NCBI GenBank assembly: GCA_963989385.1
Contig: OZ022505.1
Span: 59,337,737-59,401,736 of the forward strand
Length of the DNA: 64,000 nt
Direction of reading: 5' to 3'
Source of the DNA: Ctena decussata
Lineage: Eukaryota; Mollusca; Bivalvia; Lucinida; Lucinidae
Both the position numbers and the translations under genes were made by a program. The notes beneath the pieces were generated by a model. That model was not told the origin of the DNA. It did not search any database and saw only the letters and a list, made by a program, of their open reading frames with translations. How positions within the stretch are numbered: the stretch's first letter is position 1; each line of letters starts with the position of its first letter. Positions 51,497-63,820 of the stretch are shown here, in pieces.

Positions 51497-51796
51497 ATAA
51501 TTATTCATTTAAAAACCTTATCATGTGAATGGATACATATTTATTCGCCATCTTTGGCAAAAAACAACTTGCGACTGCCTGCTTGCTTCCCTTTTTAACA
51601 AAATCATTCCTAAATGGGGATTTTTTTAACGGAAATAGTCTGCTACTACAGGGAGCAATTGTTTCCTTAAAGAGAAACACCGAAGCTCTCAATGAAATTA
51701 TCTTCCCTAGTAACTACTCCTAAGTCTGCACGGTTTGCTTGGCCCTATCTATCCCGATACTTAGGAATTTTACAGCAGCATTTCCTGAGTATATTT

Positions 51797-51925
51797 GAGC
51801 CGTGACACGACAAAACCAACAAAGTGGCATGTGCGCCCAAGGAAGACTCAAATCAGCCTGGGCATCCGCCCAGTCTGATCAGACTCTTTGCTTTGTGCTT
51901 AAAGGGTAGCAACAGGTCTAAGCTA
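51797..51925. mobile_element. GAGCCGCGAC MITE, copy 8, left half
   Basis: Begins GAGCCGTGACACGACAAAAC but stops after the centre (GGGTAGCAACAGGTCTAAGC). Confidence 0.85.
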
Positions 51926-51968
51926 AATATTTCTTTTAAAACCATATCATGTGAATGAATACACAATT

Positions 51969-52172
51969 GAGCCCCAACACGGGAAAACCAACAAAGTGAT
52001 TGTGCGCCCAGCGAAGACTCAGATAAGCCTGCGCATCCACCCAGTTTGATCAGACTCTTCGCTCTGTGCTTAAAGGATGCCTAGGCTGATCTGAGTCTTT
52101 GCTGGGTGCACATGCCACTTTGTTGGTTTTGTCAGGGACTGATGGATCACTGGTTTTGTGGCGTCGCGGCTC
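51969..52172. mobile_element. GAGCCGCGAC foldback MITE, copy 9
   Basis: GAGCCCCAACACGGGAAAAC left end; the right end has a short extra GGGACTGATGGATCACTGG before GTGGCGTCGCGGCTC. Flanks AATT/ATTT. Confidence 0.85.
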
Positions 52173-52192
52173 ATTTCACTGCGGTCCAGAGC

Positions 52193-52623
52193 CGGTTACT
52201 AGAAATACCAAAATACACTTAATTACCGGAATATACCAAAATACACCGGAATCTACCGAAATATACCAAAATACACATTATTGTTTAACGAAATACACTT
52301 TATTTTGACCGGAATATAAATGATTTTATTTCAAACATGTCTTATATTATTTGCTGCATATAAATGCTGGCAAGTGACTGACCCTACAACGACCCAAACC
52401 AGCTTGCAATCTGCTCAGTGATACATATCCAATACCCATCCATTGGTCCATTTATTCTCACTACCAATAAAAAAAGCTAATGCTTAGATGGAAATAGTAC
52501 TTATTTCATTTATTCTGGCAATATATAAGTTTATTTTGATAATATTAATGTATATTTTGGTGTATTCCGGTGTATTCCGGTATATTCAGGTAATAAGATA
52601 GATTCCGGTAATTCTAGTAAACC
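52193..52623. mobile_element. TIR element with 9-bp duplication
   Basis: Ends GGTTACTAGAAATACC / GGTAATTCTAGTAAACC with ACCGGAATATACC-type repeats inward. The exact 9-bp duplication GTCCAGAGC (52184-52192, 52624-52632) is typical of Mutator-like elements. 431 bp, no coding. Confidence 0.85.
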
Positions 52624-52632
52624 GTCCAGAGC

Positions 52633-53533
52633 TACAGATAAGACGTGGGTATTGATAAAGCCAAGATATGCTTTTCCCCCATCATGTAAAGTACACATGA
52701 GTAAAGGTTCAGAAGAGACTATAAACTACACAAGAGCTACCTTACCACAAAAAAGAAAAGAATAGCGGATAGTGGAGGATAATTTGATTTTTTTCTCTCT
52801 CTTCTAAACGAAGACACATGTTGTGATTCATCATTTAAATCGGCTTAGCAAGACGGTTTTATGCTGAACCACAAGATATGTTTTTAATGGTGAAATTGGG
52901 AAATTTGACCCCAATTTCTTATCAGGAGCACGGTCTTTTACTGAGTATGTGCTTACAACAAACAGCATCCTAGGAAAAAAATCTTTACTCTAGTCACTGG
53001 TTAGTGTTAATAAGGTTGATATAAGTACAGGTGTCTTACTTCTTTATTTCCTTGTGCAGTTGTATCTGTGTAGTGATTGATTTGTTTCAAGTAACTCTCG
53101 TTTAGACTGGGTATAATAACTGTAACTGCAGTTTTGCAGTATTTCTAGTATGCGCATATATGATGGCCCAACAAGTTTTCGCAGCCCTAAATTAGTATTT
53201 GTCTAATAGCTAAGTATTGAATACTGACAAAATCTTCTTCTCGATTTTTCTCTTTATTCTTGAAGTGTAGATGGTTGAATTTCACCATTGCGCTCCAATC
53301 GAAACAGACCTACGTTCTCCATTAACAGCTGCGAATAGAATGACTATTAAAATATATAGAATAAGTATTTCATAGTAAATACGGCAATAGAAATCGACAT
53401 TGTTTTAGTTTGATGAGCTGTATAAACTTAATGGATATTTCTATGAGTTATGTTCTATTTATTTTATTTCATTCTATTTTATTTATTTTTATTTTATTCT
53501 TATTTTTTTTTTTATATTTCATATCCTCATATA
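52633..53533. other. No gene recognised
   Basis: AT-rich spacer with a TTTTATTT-rich low-complexity run at about 53450-53515. Confidence 0.5.
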
Positions 53534-54514
53534 CAGGGTATCTCAAAGAAAAGTGGACCTTTTTTTAAATTGCTGTAACTCCTTTATTAATGGAGGAAAC
53601 TTTTCAAAATTTTCTGTGATTGTAGCAAGTTAATACCCTTTTGCACTGATGGTGTTTTACCATCAGGTAGCGCTGCTTACAGGAAGTGACGTCATAAGGT
53701 TTTAAGCTTATACTTGACATCATTTCCTCAATTCGGCACAATTGAAATGCAACTGAATCTGTAAACTGACTTCAAGTGAAAAAAAAGTTTCAGAGCGTGC
53801 CAAGGTTTTTCTGTCTAGGAAAAGAAGGATCTACACAATCCATATGACAGATATTCTGAATAGTTCAAAGATCTGGGTGATGAAATGATCCGTTCATAGC
53901 AAAAAATGGACAGCTTAGCAGGGAAGATGCAGGCAAACACAAAGTTGTCTTCAAATTTAGTACAAATGAACCAACAGTGTCAAAGTATTTGAAGTCGTTC
54001 GTCTATATGGAACTCAGGGGAAAATGGCAAATGTTATTCAATACTTTCCCATTCTCAGTTCTTTAATTATTTTTGAAGATAACACAGTTGGACTCACTTG
54101 CCTTTTCCATGCTAAACTCCCCAGTTTAGCCACAAACAGCTCATTTCTAACCATAACTACATAACAGCCCATTTGACCACCCGGTTCTTTTATTTTTCAG
54201 ACTTTCTTGTATTATTTAAGATATTATAAATCCCCTTTTCCTTAAAATATAGATCTCAGAACCCCCTGCACCTATTTTCTTTTCCACTTAATGCCATTTT
54301 ATGTTTTCAACAATGCAGATGACAAAAATAATGTCCTAAATACAGTTTGACGTCATGTGACGCCACTGTCTGTTGAAGTACTGCTTTATATAGAATCTTT
54401 ACCAGAGCAAAAGGGTGTCATTTTGCTACAACAATACAAAATTTTCAAAACATTCCTTGCTAAATAAAAGTTACAGCAATTTAAAAAAAGTCAACGTTTT
54501 TTTGAGACACCCTG
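53534..54514. mobile_element. Mariner-type TIR element, TA duplication
   Basis: CAGGGTATCTCAAAGAAAAG and CTTTTTTTGAGACACCCTG-like ends extend about 50 bp (AAATTGCTGTAACT shared), flanked by TA (53532-53533, 54515-54516). CAGGGTGTCTCAAAA ends with TA are characteristic of the Tc1/mariner superfamily. No intact transposase; the interior may be a decayed one. Confidence 0.85.
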
Positions 54515-55034
54515 TATTCAAAAAGCACTGATGATTTTCTCCTAACAAATGAAAACAAGAAGAAGAAAAAGAAGAAGAAGCACATGAAAAGCATTACGCT
54601 GATAGATTAGTCTTGTACATTTTACCTGTTGCCTGTCTAGGATGTTCTAAAGATACATGTTGCATCTTATTCACGCCATGATTTAGTCCTACACCGAAGG
54701 TACTATTACAATGAACCTCATCCTCAGAAATAACACATCTGCTATATTTCAAGTTTCAGACTCCGAAACTTTTTCTATTATCAAAAGCTAACAGGTTTAC
54801 AAACAGAATTCGTTCCTTCCGTGGTATCATATTCACGTAAATTTAATTCGGATAACTGGGTACACTTTCCAGGGAAGCAACTCTTCCTGTTTCAATTTTT
54901 CTTCCCCTTCCAATGAGGATCACTTTTAAAGGAAAGAATTTGTCCCCCATAACAAAATATAAATAAATGAAAAGCAATAGTGCATATTCCATGAAGCAGA
55001 TCATTTTTAGTTTTCAGATATACAGCTGATCAAT
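54515..55034. other. No gene; GAAGAA microsatellite
   Basis: An AAGAAGAAG run lies at about 54558-54580. Nothing else recognised. Confidence 0.5.
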
Positions 55035-55101
55035 CCCACTAGGCACACACTGTTGAATCAACCTTGAATCAATGTTGATTCAACATTGCGTGTCTGATGG
55101 G
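55035..55101. repeat. Short foldback TGTTGAATCAACC type
   Basis: CCCACTAGGCACACACTGTT...AACATTGCGTGTCTGATGGG folds back around TTGAATCAATGTTGATTCAA. Its layout recalls a miniature of the CAACGTTGG element at 58231. Confidence 0.6.
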
Positions 55102-56864
55102 GATGCTCACACCTGCAAGAGGGAGATCACTCTAAAATGGAAAAAAATCTGCCCCTTCGTTACATGTGGGTTGTGTATACGCGGCGTGGGAGCTAAAGGA
55201 ATTGAATTTCTCAGTTTTAGTATCCCTATACAGAGCTTCTTTTTCTAAAGGACTTGCCCCTCCCACGCCCAGTGCATGATTTATCTACGAGGCACATGGG
55301 CGCAAATATTTTTGCTACAGTTGTCTCCCTTGTGAAATAAGCGGAAAAGCATAGTGGTATTATAGCCAAATCTATTTAGGTGTTACGATAGTCTCCTTTT
55401 CCGCCATTTTTACAAAGGGAAAGAACTTTTGTGACGTCCTCTTGGGTTTCCTGGACAGAGAAGCCTTACTTAAGTAGGGTCTACTCCAAAAGGAAAGAAT
55501 TTTCTCCCAGGGCAGTATTTAATGCTTTCCTTTAAGAGTTGACCATCATTTAGAAGGGAGGTAAAATGCAGAATTCGCCTCCCTTTAAATGTACCCAATC
55601 ACCTAGAGCACAGAAGCACGTGCCTCCAGATCCCCTTCTAGCTACACCCTGTATTCTAACAATATAATATGACAAGAATTTCGAGATTCCGTTTATAATC
55701 CTTGATTTACTGGTACACAAGTCTTAAGTCAGTACTCATCACTTTCCAAGAGCAGATACACAAAGATAAGCAGCTCTTGAATATGATAAACTCTTATGGT
55801 TGATTCCACAGCATGGCGGTTTATCTACAGACGTGTAAAAGTATTTTGTTTGACCTGCTACTTTGATTGCAGTGTGTACAGCTAAATATTAGAGCTGATT
55901 TGATTGGATGCAGAATGAGTCAGCTAGTGAAATTTCAGAGAAGGTGCGCGTTTTTCGCTTACTGATAGGTGCTTACGACAGGTGCTTATATATAATTCTG
56001 AGATAATTTTCTTATTTCTCAATGAAAACATATCTTGTGAACTCACTCTAGAACTTGTTCGGCTAGACTTTGTGGTTTCAGATAAGAACCGGTTGCCCCT
56101 CACCTATCTTGTATGCGGCTAAGCCCGGTAAATTGCTCCATCTCCCCAGCGGACACATGAAATCGTAATGACATCGCACTGACGTCATGACGTCGCATCT
56201 ACGTCTTCTTTACGACGCCAATTCGACGTGACATGCAGGCTGGGTCGTCACCTACACATACCTGCCGAACAGTGGTATTCGTTACACATGTTCTGTAGAT
56301 GTTACCCTTAAAGCGCCAAAGATTAAAATTGTTGAATTGTCAAACAGTGTAGATCCAGATGAGGTGGCTCATAATGAGTCACCTCATCTGAATCTACACT
56401 GTTTGTCCTCAATTATGAGCCACCTCATCTGGATCTACACTGTTTGCCCTCTAGTGTTCGAATTCTCAATATGATATCGCTTGGATGGAACATTTTTTGA
56501 AATTCTGCAGACGTAAATTTTGTCGTCTGCTTTTTTTGGGCATTAAGGGTTAAACCACTTGATCTCCATTTTCAAGATGTCTGTAGATGGACTCAACGAT
56601 TTTAACATAAGGGAAAGTACAGACTGAACCATTGTGAAATTATGGGGAAGCCATTTAACGGAATAAATACAGAAATTGCTGATTAGCATGGTCGTGCTGT
56701 TCAGATCGCGACATATTAATTCACGACGGCGAAGCCGAAACTAATTTGTATTCGCATCTTCCAGGCGACACGTGTTAATCAGCGATAATTTGCCGTTAAA
56801 GAAAAATAATTATTATTCTATCAGATAGCATTATATAGAATGAAATGGAACATTATTGCGACGT
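55102..56864. other. Gene-free; long hairpin at 56341-56455
   Basis: A near-perfect foldback CAAACAGTGTAGATCCAGAT..GAGGTGGCTCATAA with its complement (56341-56405), and a third copy of the arm directly after (to about 56455). Just before copy B of the duplication lie further GACGTC motifs (56180-56230). No coding signal. Confidence 0.55.
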
Positions 56865-58230
56865 TTCAAAAAAAGACTCTTGTAGCGGACATCGACAAAT
56901 GTATATGTTTATATACACATTCTTGGAAGCCCTATAGTAAACCATTGGAACGTAATGAAGTTTACATTCCAATAATTACACTGAGACACGCGACGTCAAT
57001 GACGTCAAAATAAACAATATCTCTATACAACCTGATTGGACGTCAGCAACGTCATGACGTCATGTATGCCGTTCTGCTGTTAGCAGAAAAAACTGCGTGT
57101 ACATGTTTTACTGCTTCAATTTTAGCTCTTATATAGGATTTTTCATGAAAGATTTGATTAAAACGAATGTAAATATAAGCAATGAACTTAATTTTTCTGA
57201 GGTTTATTGAAGTGTAAACTACATTGGGTCACTAGCACAGTTTACATGAACCCCTTCGGGGTTCATTCACTTTGCACGTGACCCAATGTAATTTACATTT
57301 CGATAAACCTCAGAAAAATGAAATTCATTCCTTAAATATCCACCGTCACTGTGGTATCATTCCAGATTGACACATTACGTCGCATCGACGTCAATACGAC
57401 GTCATTAAGACATCCTGTTCCTGCTGGGATTTAGACCGTTGTTGCCCCCCATTGAAATTCATTTAAAATCGCATGATTTAAGTTGGTTATCATCTGAGCA
57501 AATACATGTAGGCACAAACAGAATTGTTATGTTTTTTGTTGATTTTTTTTTGTGTAAAATCTCTAAATAGCATGATTTGTAGCTTGTCTGTGCTGTTTCA
57601 ATAATTTAGAAAAAGAAGAGAAGAAGTAATTTATTAAATAGCCTTTCATTTAAAAGAATAAGACAATTACTGTAGCTTATGAAGAAGACCCTTGAAACAT
57701 TTAATAGAGGTTTGATTACAGACTAATGAATGAGATAACACTACTGATAAGACCAGCACTGTGCATGGCCTGTCTAGTTACCCCACCCATTCAAATTCAT
57801 ACGCCCAGAGACGCTAAGTGAGAAATTCCAGCGCATCAAAATAAATGTGCACCAAATTGTTGTATTTAACTTAGAAACTGAATACCCACAACATATTATC
57901 AGTTTGTCTATGAGCGGAGACAATATCATTTTTATGTTGGGATAACCGGGAAACTGAAAATCTGCAAGTTTGGTTATCGAAAACTGACGAATTTTGTCGA
58001 ATTGCAGCGGCAAAATTCTGTGAACCCGGCTTCCAGCACAATTCATATTTATTTTTTATACAGACACAGTTTTGAGATATAGACATGCCACGAATTAAAT
58101 GTGCCGGGGCCTGTCTGTATTGGGTGTTTGTAGGGTAAAATCGCAAACATTTACATGAATTTGTTTATTATGTGCTTGCTGTTACATTCTACATTGGAAC
58201 TTAACTGTATAAACATTTTTGTTATCAAAT

Positions 58231-59812
58231 CCCAGATAGCATGCCAACGTTGGGCCAACGTTGGCATAAGGTGTCACCGTTGGCTGAGCGTTGGCGTTGG
58301 GAGTACAACGTTGGCCGAACGTTGGCCGAACGTTACTACAGCTGGGTATATGTTTGCTCTAGGCACACAGGAATTAATTATACTTCGACCTATGCTGTTT
58401 CAAACTTTATTTCATAGCTTGCTGTGTACATTTTTCATAAAAAAAAAGTATGTCGGCCATTAAACGGTCAGCCAACGTTGGGCCAACGTTTTCACATGCG
58501 TATAAATTTTGCTAAGTTTTACGTGGGTTGAGTAACGTTGGCCCAACGTTGGCTAGACGTGGGGAATTGAACTCCAGGTTTCAATGATAATTAGAAATGA
58601 ATATGAATTTGTCAATTTATCTATGTTTGATTCAACTATTCAGTATCATAATTATCATTTAATGGGCTTCTTACTATTTGTTTAAGTTTATTTATTTATA
58701 TTTATTACTATTTGTCTTGGTATTGCCTGCTCTGACTTTGACTAGCATGTATTAATAACTCTATGAAAAAAGTATGAATTTGTGCTTTTATAAATTTCAT
58801 TGCATAATATATAACAATATAGATTTAGGCATTATGATAATGCTAAACATAAGCTTTGTTTATTTACAATATCTGAACGAGGTACATAGAAAAGTGGAAA
58901 TCTGTAAGTAATTAGCGATCACACAGCAAGGAGTCTTGTGTACTCAGATTTTATTACGAGCAAGGTCTGGTTACCAAGGAAACGATCCCCATTCAGCAAT
59001 TAAGTTGTTAGTACTTCTGTTATTAATGACTTTCAGACGTACCAAGTGCTACACATAACTAGGGATTTGAGGAACAAAGATTGTGTTCTTTGAATAGAAA
59101 ATTATAAACGTACGCGCAAAGTCATAAACTCAGCAGTATTCAATACTTCAATTCAAGGAGATTGTAATTGATTTTTTGTGAATTTAGCTTAATACATTTC
59201 AGCCATAATGTCTTCGCGCGAGAATCGACCTTAGGCATATGTACTCAAATCAGCCTGCGCAACTGCGCAAGGTGAAATGTAGCTTCACACATTTGATTAA
59301 CCAGGATTCATCAGGCAGATTAAATGTGTAAGCGAAGAGGGAATAATGTGATAAAAAGTTGCATATGCGCGAGCTGATTTTAGTCGTAAAGTATATGAAA
59401 ACCGCATTAAGTGATCAGAGATTTGCAGTATTTGGGATTGCATTTAAAAGTCAGTATACGTTTAAATTGCTGACTCTTGTTTGTGGGCATGGAATTAGTT
59501 ACTCTTACCGGATGCTTCGCAGAGAGGGAGGAATTTGTTTAATTTCAAAGTATATGTTGGTTTAAGGTGGCACAACTTGACCCAAAGTGAAAGTTTTGCG
59601 TTGGCTGATTGTAGGCCATAAATGTTGGCGCAACGTTTGCCCAACGTTATAGGAAAAAAACTTACAACGTTCGGCCAACGTTGAGCCAACCGTTGGCTCA
59701 ACGTTCGCCCGATGAGCAAAGTTACGTTGGCCCAACGTTGGCATCCAACGTTGGCCCAACCAAACTGACCACCTTAAGCCAACGTTGGCCCAACGTAGGC
59801 ATGCTATCTGGG
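58231..59812. mobile_element. TIR element with CAACGTTGG subterminal arrays
   Basis: Ends CCCAGATAGCATGCCAACGT / ACGTAGGCATGCTATCTGGG. The empty site in copy A (near 1370) shows the insertion cleanly: either a 2-bp AT duplication, or, counting one more base at each end, insertion between AAA and TTA with none. About twenty AACGTT(GG) palindromes cluster in 58244-58345, 58470-58560 and 59620-59800. No transposase found, so non-autonomous. Confidence 0.88.
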
Positions 59813-61625
59813 ATTAGAATCTTCGCAAGGTGAACTTAATTTTCTGGTCGGGGGGGGGGGGGGGGGGCTAGGGGAAGGAAGGGGGTTCAAATACGGGTCT
59901 GATCATACGAGTTCCTTCGGACCTCATCATGTCATGATGTTAACAATGGGATTTTACAAAGATTTTTGTACGCCGCCTTTTCCGAAACGCTAAATTGGGA
60001 AAACGTTAATGTTATGTTAGAAAATCTCCAGCTCTTGCTTAGACGGAAGGCTATGTCTGTTATTACTTAAGAGGGTCCTTAGAACTTATTTATCCTCAAC
60101 AGAGCCGGATGGCGGCCGTAAAATGTTTTCGCCTATAACATTATACTGTACATAGTGCACTGAGAGCAATAGACTCAGAAAATTTGGAAATGGAGTTCCT
60201 GTTTACATAAAATTTTCATTCTGACTCTTTTTGTCTAGTCCAAATTCAGGGCCGCTGGCCAAGGCCCATTTCAACTTCTTATCATAATTGCAGTTACAGC
60301 TATATTGCATTCGATAATAAACGCGAGTTAGAATATGCAAAATAAATTGTTAAAATTAGTGACCTATATGGATACCCTATATATAGGTCACTGAGAAAAG
60401 GTGGGAATGTAATGTAACGGTAAGCGAGTGAGTCTAGATGAATTTATAGGTGAAACCAAAGTTTAGGGACGTTACCTTAATTGTACAGTCGTAATGTATT
60501 TCATAACTCTTTTAATGATTACATGTATACCACACAGACACACTACAGAGAACTTACCTGTACAAAGATGTCGCCTTAACTTCAAGGGAGGTAATTTTGT
60601 GTCCTTGAAAACTAGCATGTGATAACTTTTTCGCAGTAATTTTGTGTTTAATCGAATGAGGGCATCCCTGAAAAAAGCTGATTTTTTTTAATTTTTATTA
60701 ATATAAAAGTATTACACGACCTTGAAATTGCAGACCTTAAAGTTAAGGTGTCCTTCTTAGCCCAGGAGTTTGAGCATGTGGTAAGATGTTTAAAGTTTAT
60801 AGCTAAAACAGGTTTGTTTACCTCAAGCTTACTGTGCACAGAAAGCTAAAAACATTAAGCTGTCTTTAAACATGATGCATGATCAGATCCACATCTGCTT
60901 TCTGGTTTCCTTGTTGACGTGTTTTCTCGGGCGGTTTGCTTACTGGTTAATTTGATATCGATTCTCAAGAAACAAAAAGAAAAAAATACGATGAGAAAAG
61001 ACAGTTTTTAGCAAAACAGTGCGCAGCGCTGACATTGTCTTACGTCAGAAAGAAGGTATTTAGTCTTTTTTTTTTCATAATTTGTTTTCTGCATTTAGAG
61101 CTTCTTTTGACTGCCAGACTACCCCTTGCGTTTTGAAGAAGACTTGAAATGAGCTCTCGGTCAACACTTGTATGTATGTGCAATATTGATGGTCCTTAAT
61201 ACCATCTTAAAGCACACATTATAAAGTTACAGCAGTATTATACAAGTCACTGTTGTCAATAAAACGAGTCTTTCAATTAGTGGGGTTATCCCCGTATGTC
61301 CATCTTATGCATTATTTTTATGTACAAAAACGTATGAACAAAATAACTGAGAACTGTTTTGAGCTAGGATTTTCATATTAGCCATTCAAAAATATTTATG
61401 GACCTCGATGAAGATGACCGTATTGGCTTTTGAACTGATTCGATTTACACGTGGTTGAGTTAGCTTTATCCCTCCTCTGGCTCTGACATTCATGGACAGA
61501 CCTTCTATAGGAGGAGTCATTAGGTTGGGGCCATAGTGATTATAAATACTTTCAAGTTTCTAGAGTAACCTTAATTTGTTCACAGACGTATTCCAACCAA
61601 ATGTTCTTTTTAATAACAGAAATAT

Positions 61626-61864
61626 GAGCCGCGACATGACAAAACCAGCAAAAATGGCATGTTCGACCAGCGAAGATTCAGATCAGCCTGGGCATCCGCC
61701 CAGACTGATCAGAGTATTTGCTGTCCGCATGGACCTAGCTTAGACCCTTCCCTACCCTTCATGCGCACAGCGAAGACTCTCATCAGACTGGACAGATGCC
61801 CAGGCTGATCTGAGTCTTCGCTTGGTGCACATGCCACTTTGTTGGTTGTGTCGTGTCGCGGCTC
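61626..61864. mobile_element. GAGCCGCGAC foldback MITE, copy 10
   Basis: Orthologous position to copy 1 in the duplication, about 200 bases before the ZNF-B coding exon; differs by a few bases. Confidence 0.9.
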
Positions 61865-62066
61865 ATGTGTAGTCTGTTTTTTCCCTTGAAATTTTCAGAT
61901 GCAGACACTTTCAAGTTCTGACACCATCACAGAAGAAAAGAATTGCATAAACCCTTATGCTGACAGAAACTGTTTGCCCGTGATGTTTAAGGTGAAAGTT
62001 TAGGTAGGAATGAAACGTGAAGAGATGCATGCCTTATCTTTCTAGGGCGAAACTTCAGGTTTTAAT

Positions 62067-63482
62067 ATGAGTGGTAAACGATACAAAAGTGTTAAAATCG
62101 CGAAGAACAATACCGCAGATTCACGACATGCTAATGGCGTGTGTGGTAAAAAGTCTACAAAGGCAAGAAAAGTGAAAAAGAATGTGTTTAAGAATACTGG
62201 AAGGAAACCGCAAGCTTGTGATGTCTGCGGTAAACAGTTTTGGAGGGAAAGCAGTTTGAATAAACACATGCTTCGTCATACTGGAGACAAACCATATGCT
62301 TGTGATGTGTGTCGGAAACGGTTTACAAAGGAAAGAAATTTGAAGATACACAAGCTTGTTCATACTAGAGATAAACCATATGCTTGCGATATCTGTTGTA
62401 AACAGTGTCAAACTAAATATCACTTGAGAAGACACAAGTCTGTCCATATAGAAGATAAATCGTATGCTTGTGATATTTGTGGTAGACAATTTGCTGTTGT
62501 AGAATACTTGAAAAGGCACGTGCGTACTCATATTAGAGACAAACCTTATGCTTGTGATCTATGTGGGAAACATTTTTCAGTGGCAGGAGAAGTTACGCAG
62601 CATATGGGTGTTCACTTTGGTGAGAAAATACATGCCTGTGCTATTTGTGGCAAACAGTTTAGACAGGCCGGAAACATGAGGAGACATATGCTTATTCATA
62701 CTGCAGAGAAACCGCATGGTTGTGAAATCTGTGGTAAACAATTTGCAGAAAAGGCAAACCTAAAGAGACACGCGCTAACCGTTCATACGGAAGGGAATCC
62801 ACATGCTTGTTGTGTCTGTGATAAAGTTTTTATGCAGGCAGTATACTTGAAGCAACACATGGTGACCCATAAGGTAGAGAAACCATACGCTTGTAAAGTC
62901 TGTAGCAACAGGTTTCCAACGGCCGAAAGCTTGAAGAAACACATGGTTAGTCATACTGGAAGGACGCGGCAAGTTTGTAAGGTATGTGGTAAACAGATCG
63001 TAAGAGCAAAGAACATGAAGGACCACATGCTTCTTCATACCGGAGACTCACCACATGCCTGTGCTATCTGTGGTGATCAGTTTACAACGGCAGGAAGCTT
63101 AAAGAGACATATAGCAGCTCATACTGGAGGGAAACGGCCTGGCTGTGCTATATGTGGGAAACAATTTTCAAGGGCAGAATACTTGAAGACACACATGCTT
63201 ATACACACTAATGAGAAACCGTACACTTGCGATATCTGTGGCAAAATGTTCAAATGGATAGGCCACCTGAAAGAACACATACTTGTTCATATTGGAGTGA
63301 AACGGCATGTTTGTGATATTTGTTCCAAAAGGTTTCTCACTTCAGAGCACTTACGGACTCATAAACGTATTCACACCGGAGAGAAGCCATATGCTTGTGA
63401 TTTGTGTGCGGACAAGTTTATACAGTTTGCACACCTGAAAAGACACACATTTACTCACATTGGAGAGAAAGCACATATATGA
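62067..63482 (+). CDS. C2H2 zinc-finger protein ZNF-B, 15 fingers
   Basis: 471 residues, duplicate of ZNF-A with the same ATG, upstream acceptor (TCTTTCTAG) and basic N-terminus. Fifteen C2H2 fingers, all with four zinc ligands, including finger 7 where ZNF-A has lost a His. From the ATG to about codon 433 it differs from ZNF-A only at replaced residues, including DNA-contact positions in fingers 5 (-1) and 10 (2 and 6). The last finger then carries many silent and replacement changes and the protein ends three residues later (AHI). Predicted nuclear DNA-binding protein, target unknown. Probably the more complete member of the pair. Confidence 0.94.
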   Translation: MSGKRYKSVKIAKNNTADSRHANGVCGKKSTKARKVKKNVFKNTGRKPQACDVCGKQFWRESSLNKHMLRHTGDKPYACDVCRKRFTKERNLKIHKLVHTRDKPYACDICCKQCQTKYHLRRHKSVHIEDKSYACDICGRQFAVVEYLKRHVRTHIRDKPYACDLCGKHFSVAGEVTQHMGVHFGEKIHACAICGKQFRQAGNMRRHMLIHTAEKPHGCEICGKQFAEKANLKRHALTVHTEGNPHACCVCDKVFMQAVYLKQHMVTHKVEKPYACKVCSNRFPTAESLKKHMVSHTGRTRQVCKVCGKQIVRAKNMKDHMLLHTGDSPHACAICGDQFTTAGSLKRHIAAHTGGKRPGCAICGKQFSRAEYLKTHMLIHTNEKPYTCDICGKMFKWIGHLKEHILVHIGVKRHVCDICSKRFLTSEHLRTHKRIHTGEKPYACDLCADKFIQFAHLKRHTFTHIGEKAHI

Positions 63483-63820
63483 GAAGACTGTGGTAAGGAG
63501 TTTAGAACACAAGACGCTTTATGTATCAATCACCTATTCATACTGGAGGGGAACTGTATGTTTGTGATGTTGGTTGAAAACAGTTTACATTTTAATGTTT
63601 GAAATTTGAAGACACATTTTTATTTTCATACTGGAGAAATAACGCTGGATTGTCATGTCTCTGGAAAACAGTTTACTACTAAAAGACACATGAAAAAAAA
63701 TCGTGAAACAATATTCTGTCTTGTCTCTGATAAACCGTTTACTAAGAAAGAGAGCATAAATAATTATATCGCATCTTCTATTTGGAAATTGCAAGCTGAT
63801 AGTATTTTAGACTCATAGGA
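63483..63820 (+). pseudogene. Decayed finger tail of ZNF-B
   Basis: Finger remnants after the stop (CGKEF-like, HTGG, KQFTTKRHMKK, DKPFTKKE) in shifting frames, homologous to 5037-5400. The frame at 63606-63818 still reads HTGEITLDCHVSGKQF, so decay is slightly less advanced than in copy A. Confidence 0.8.
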
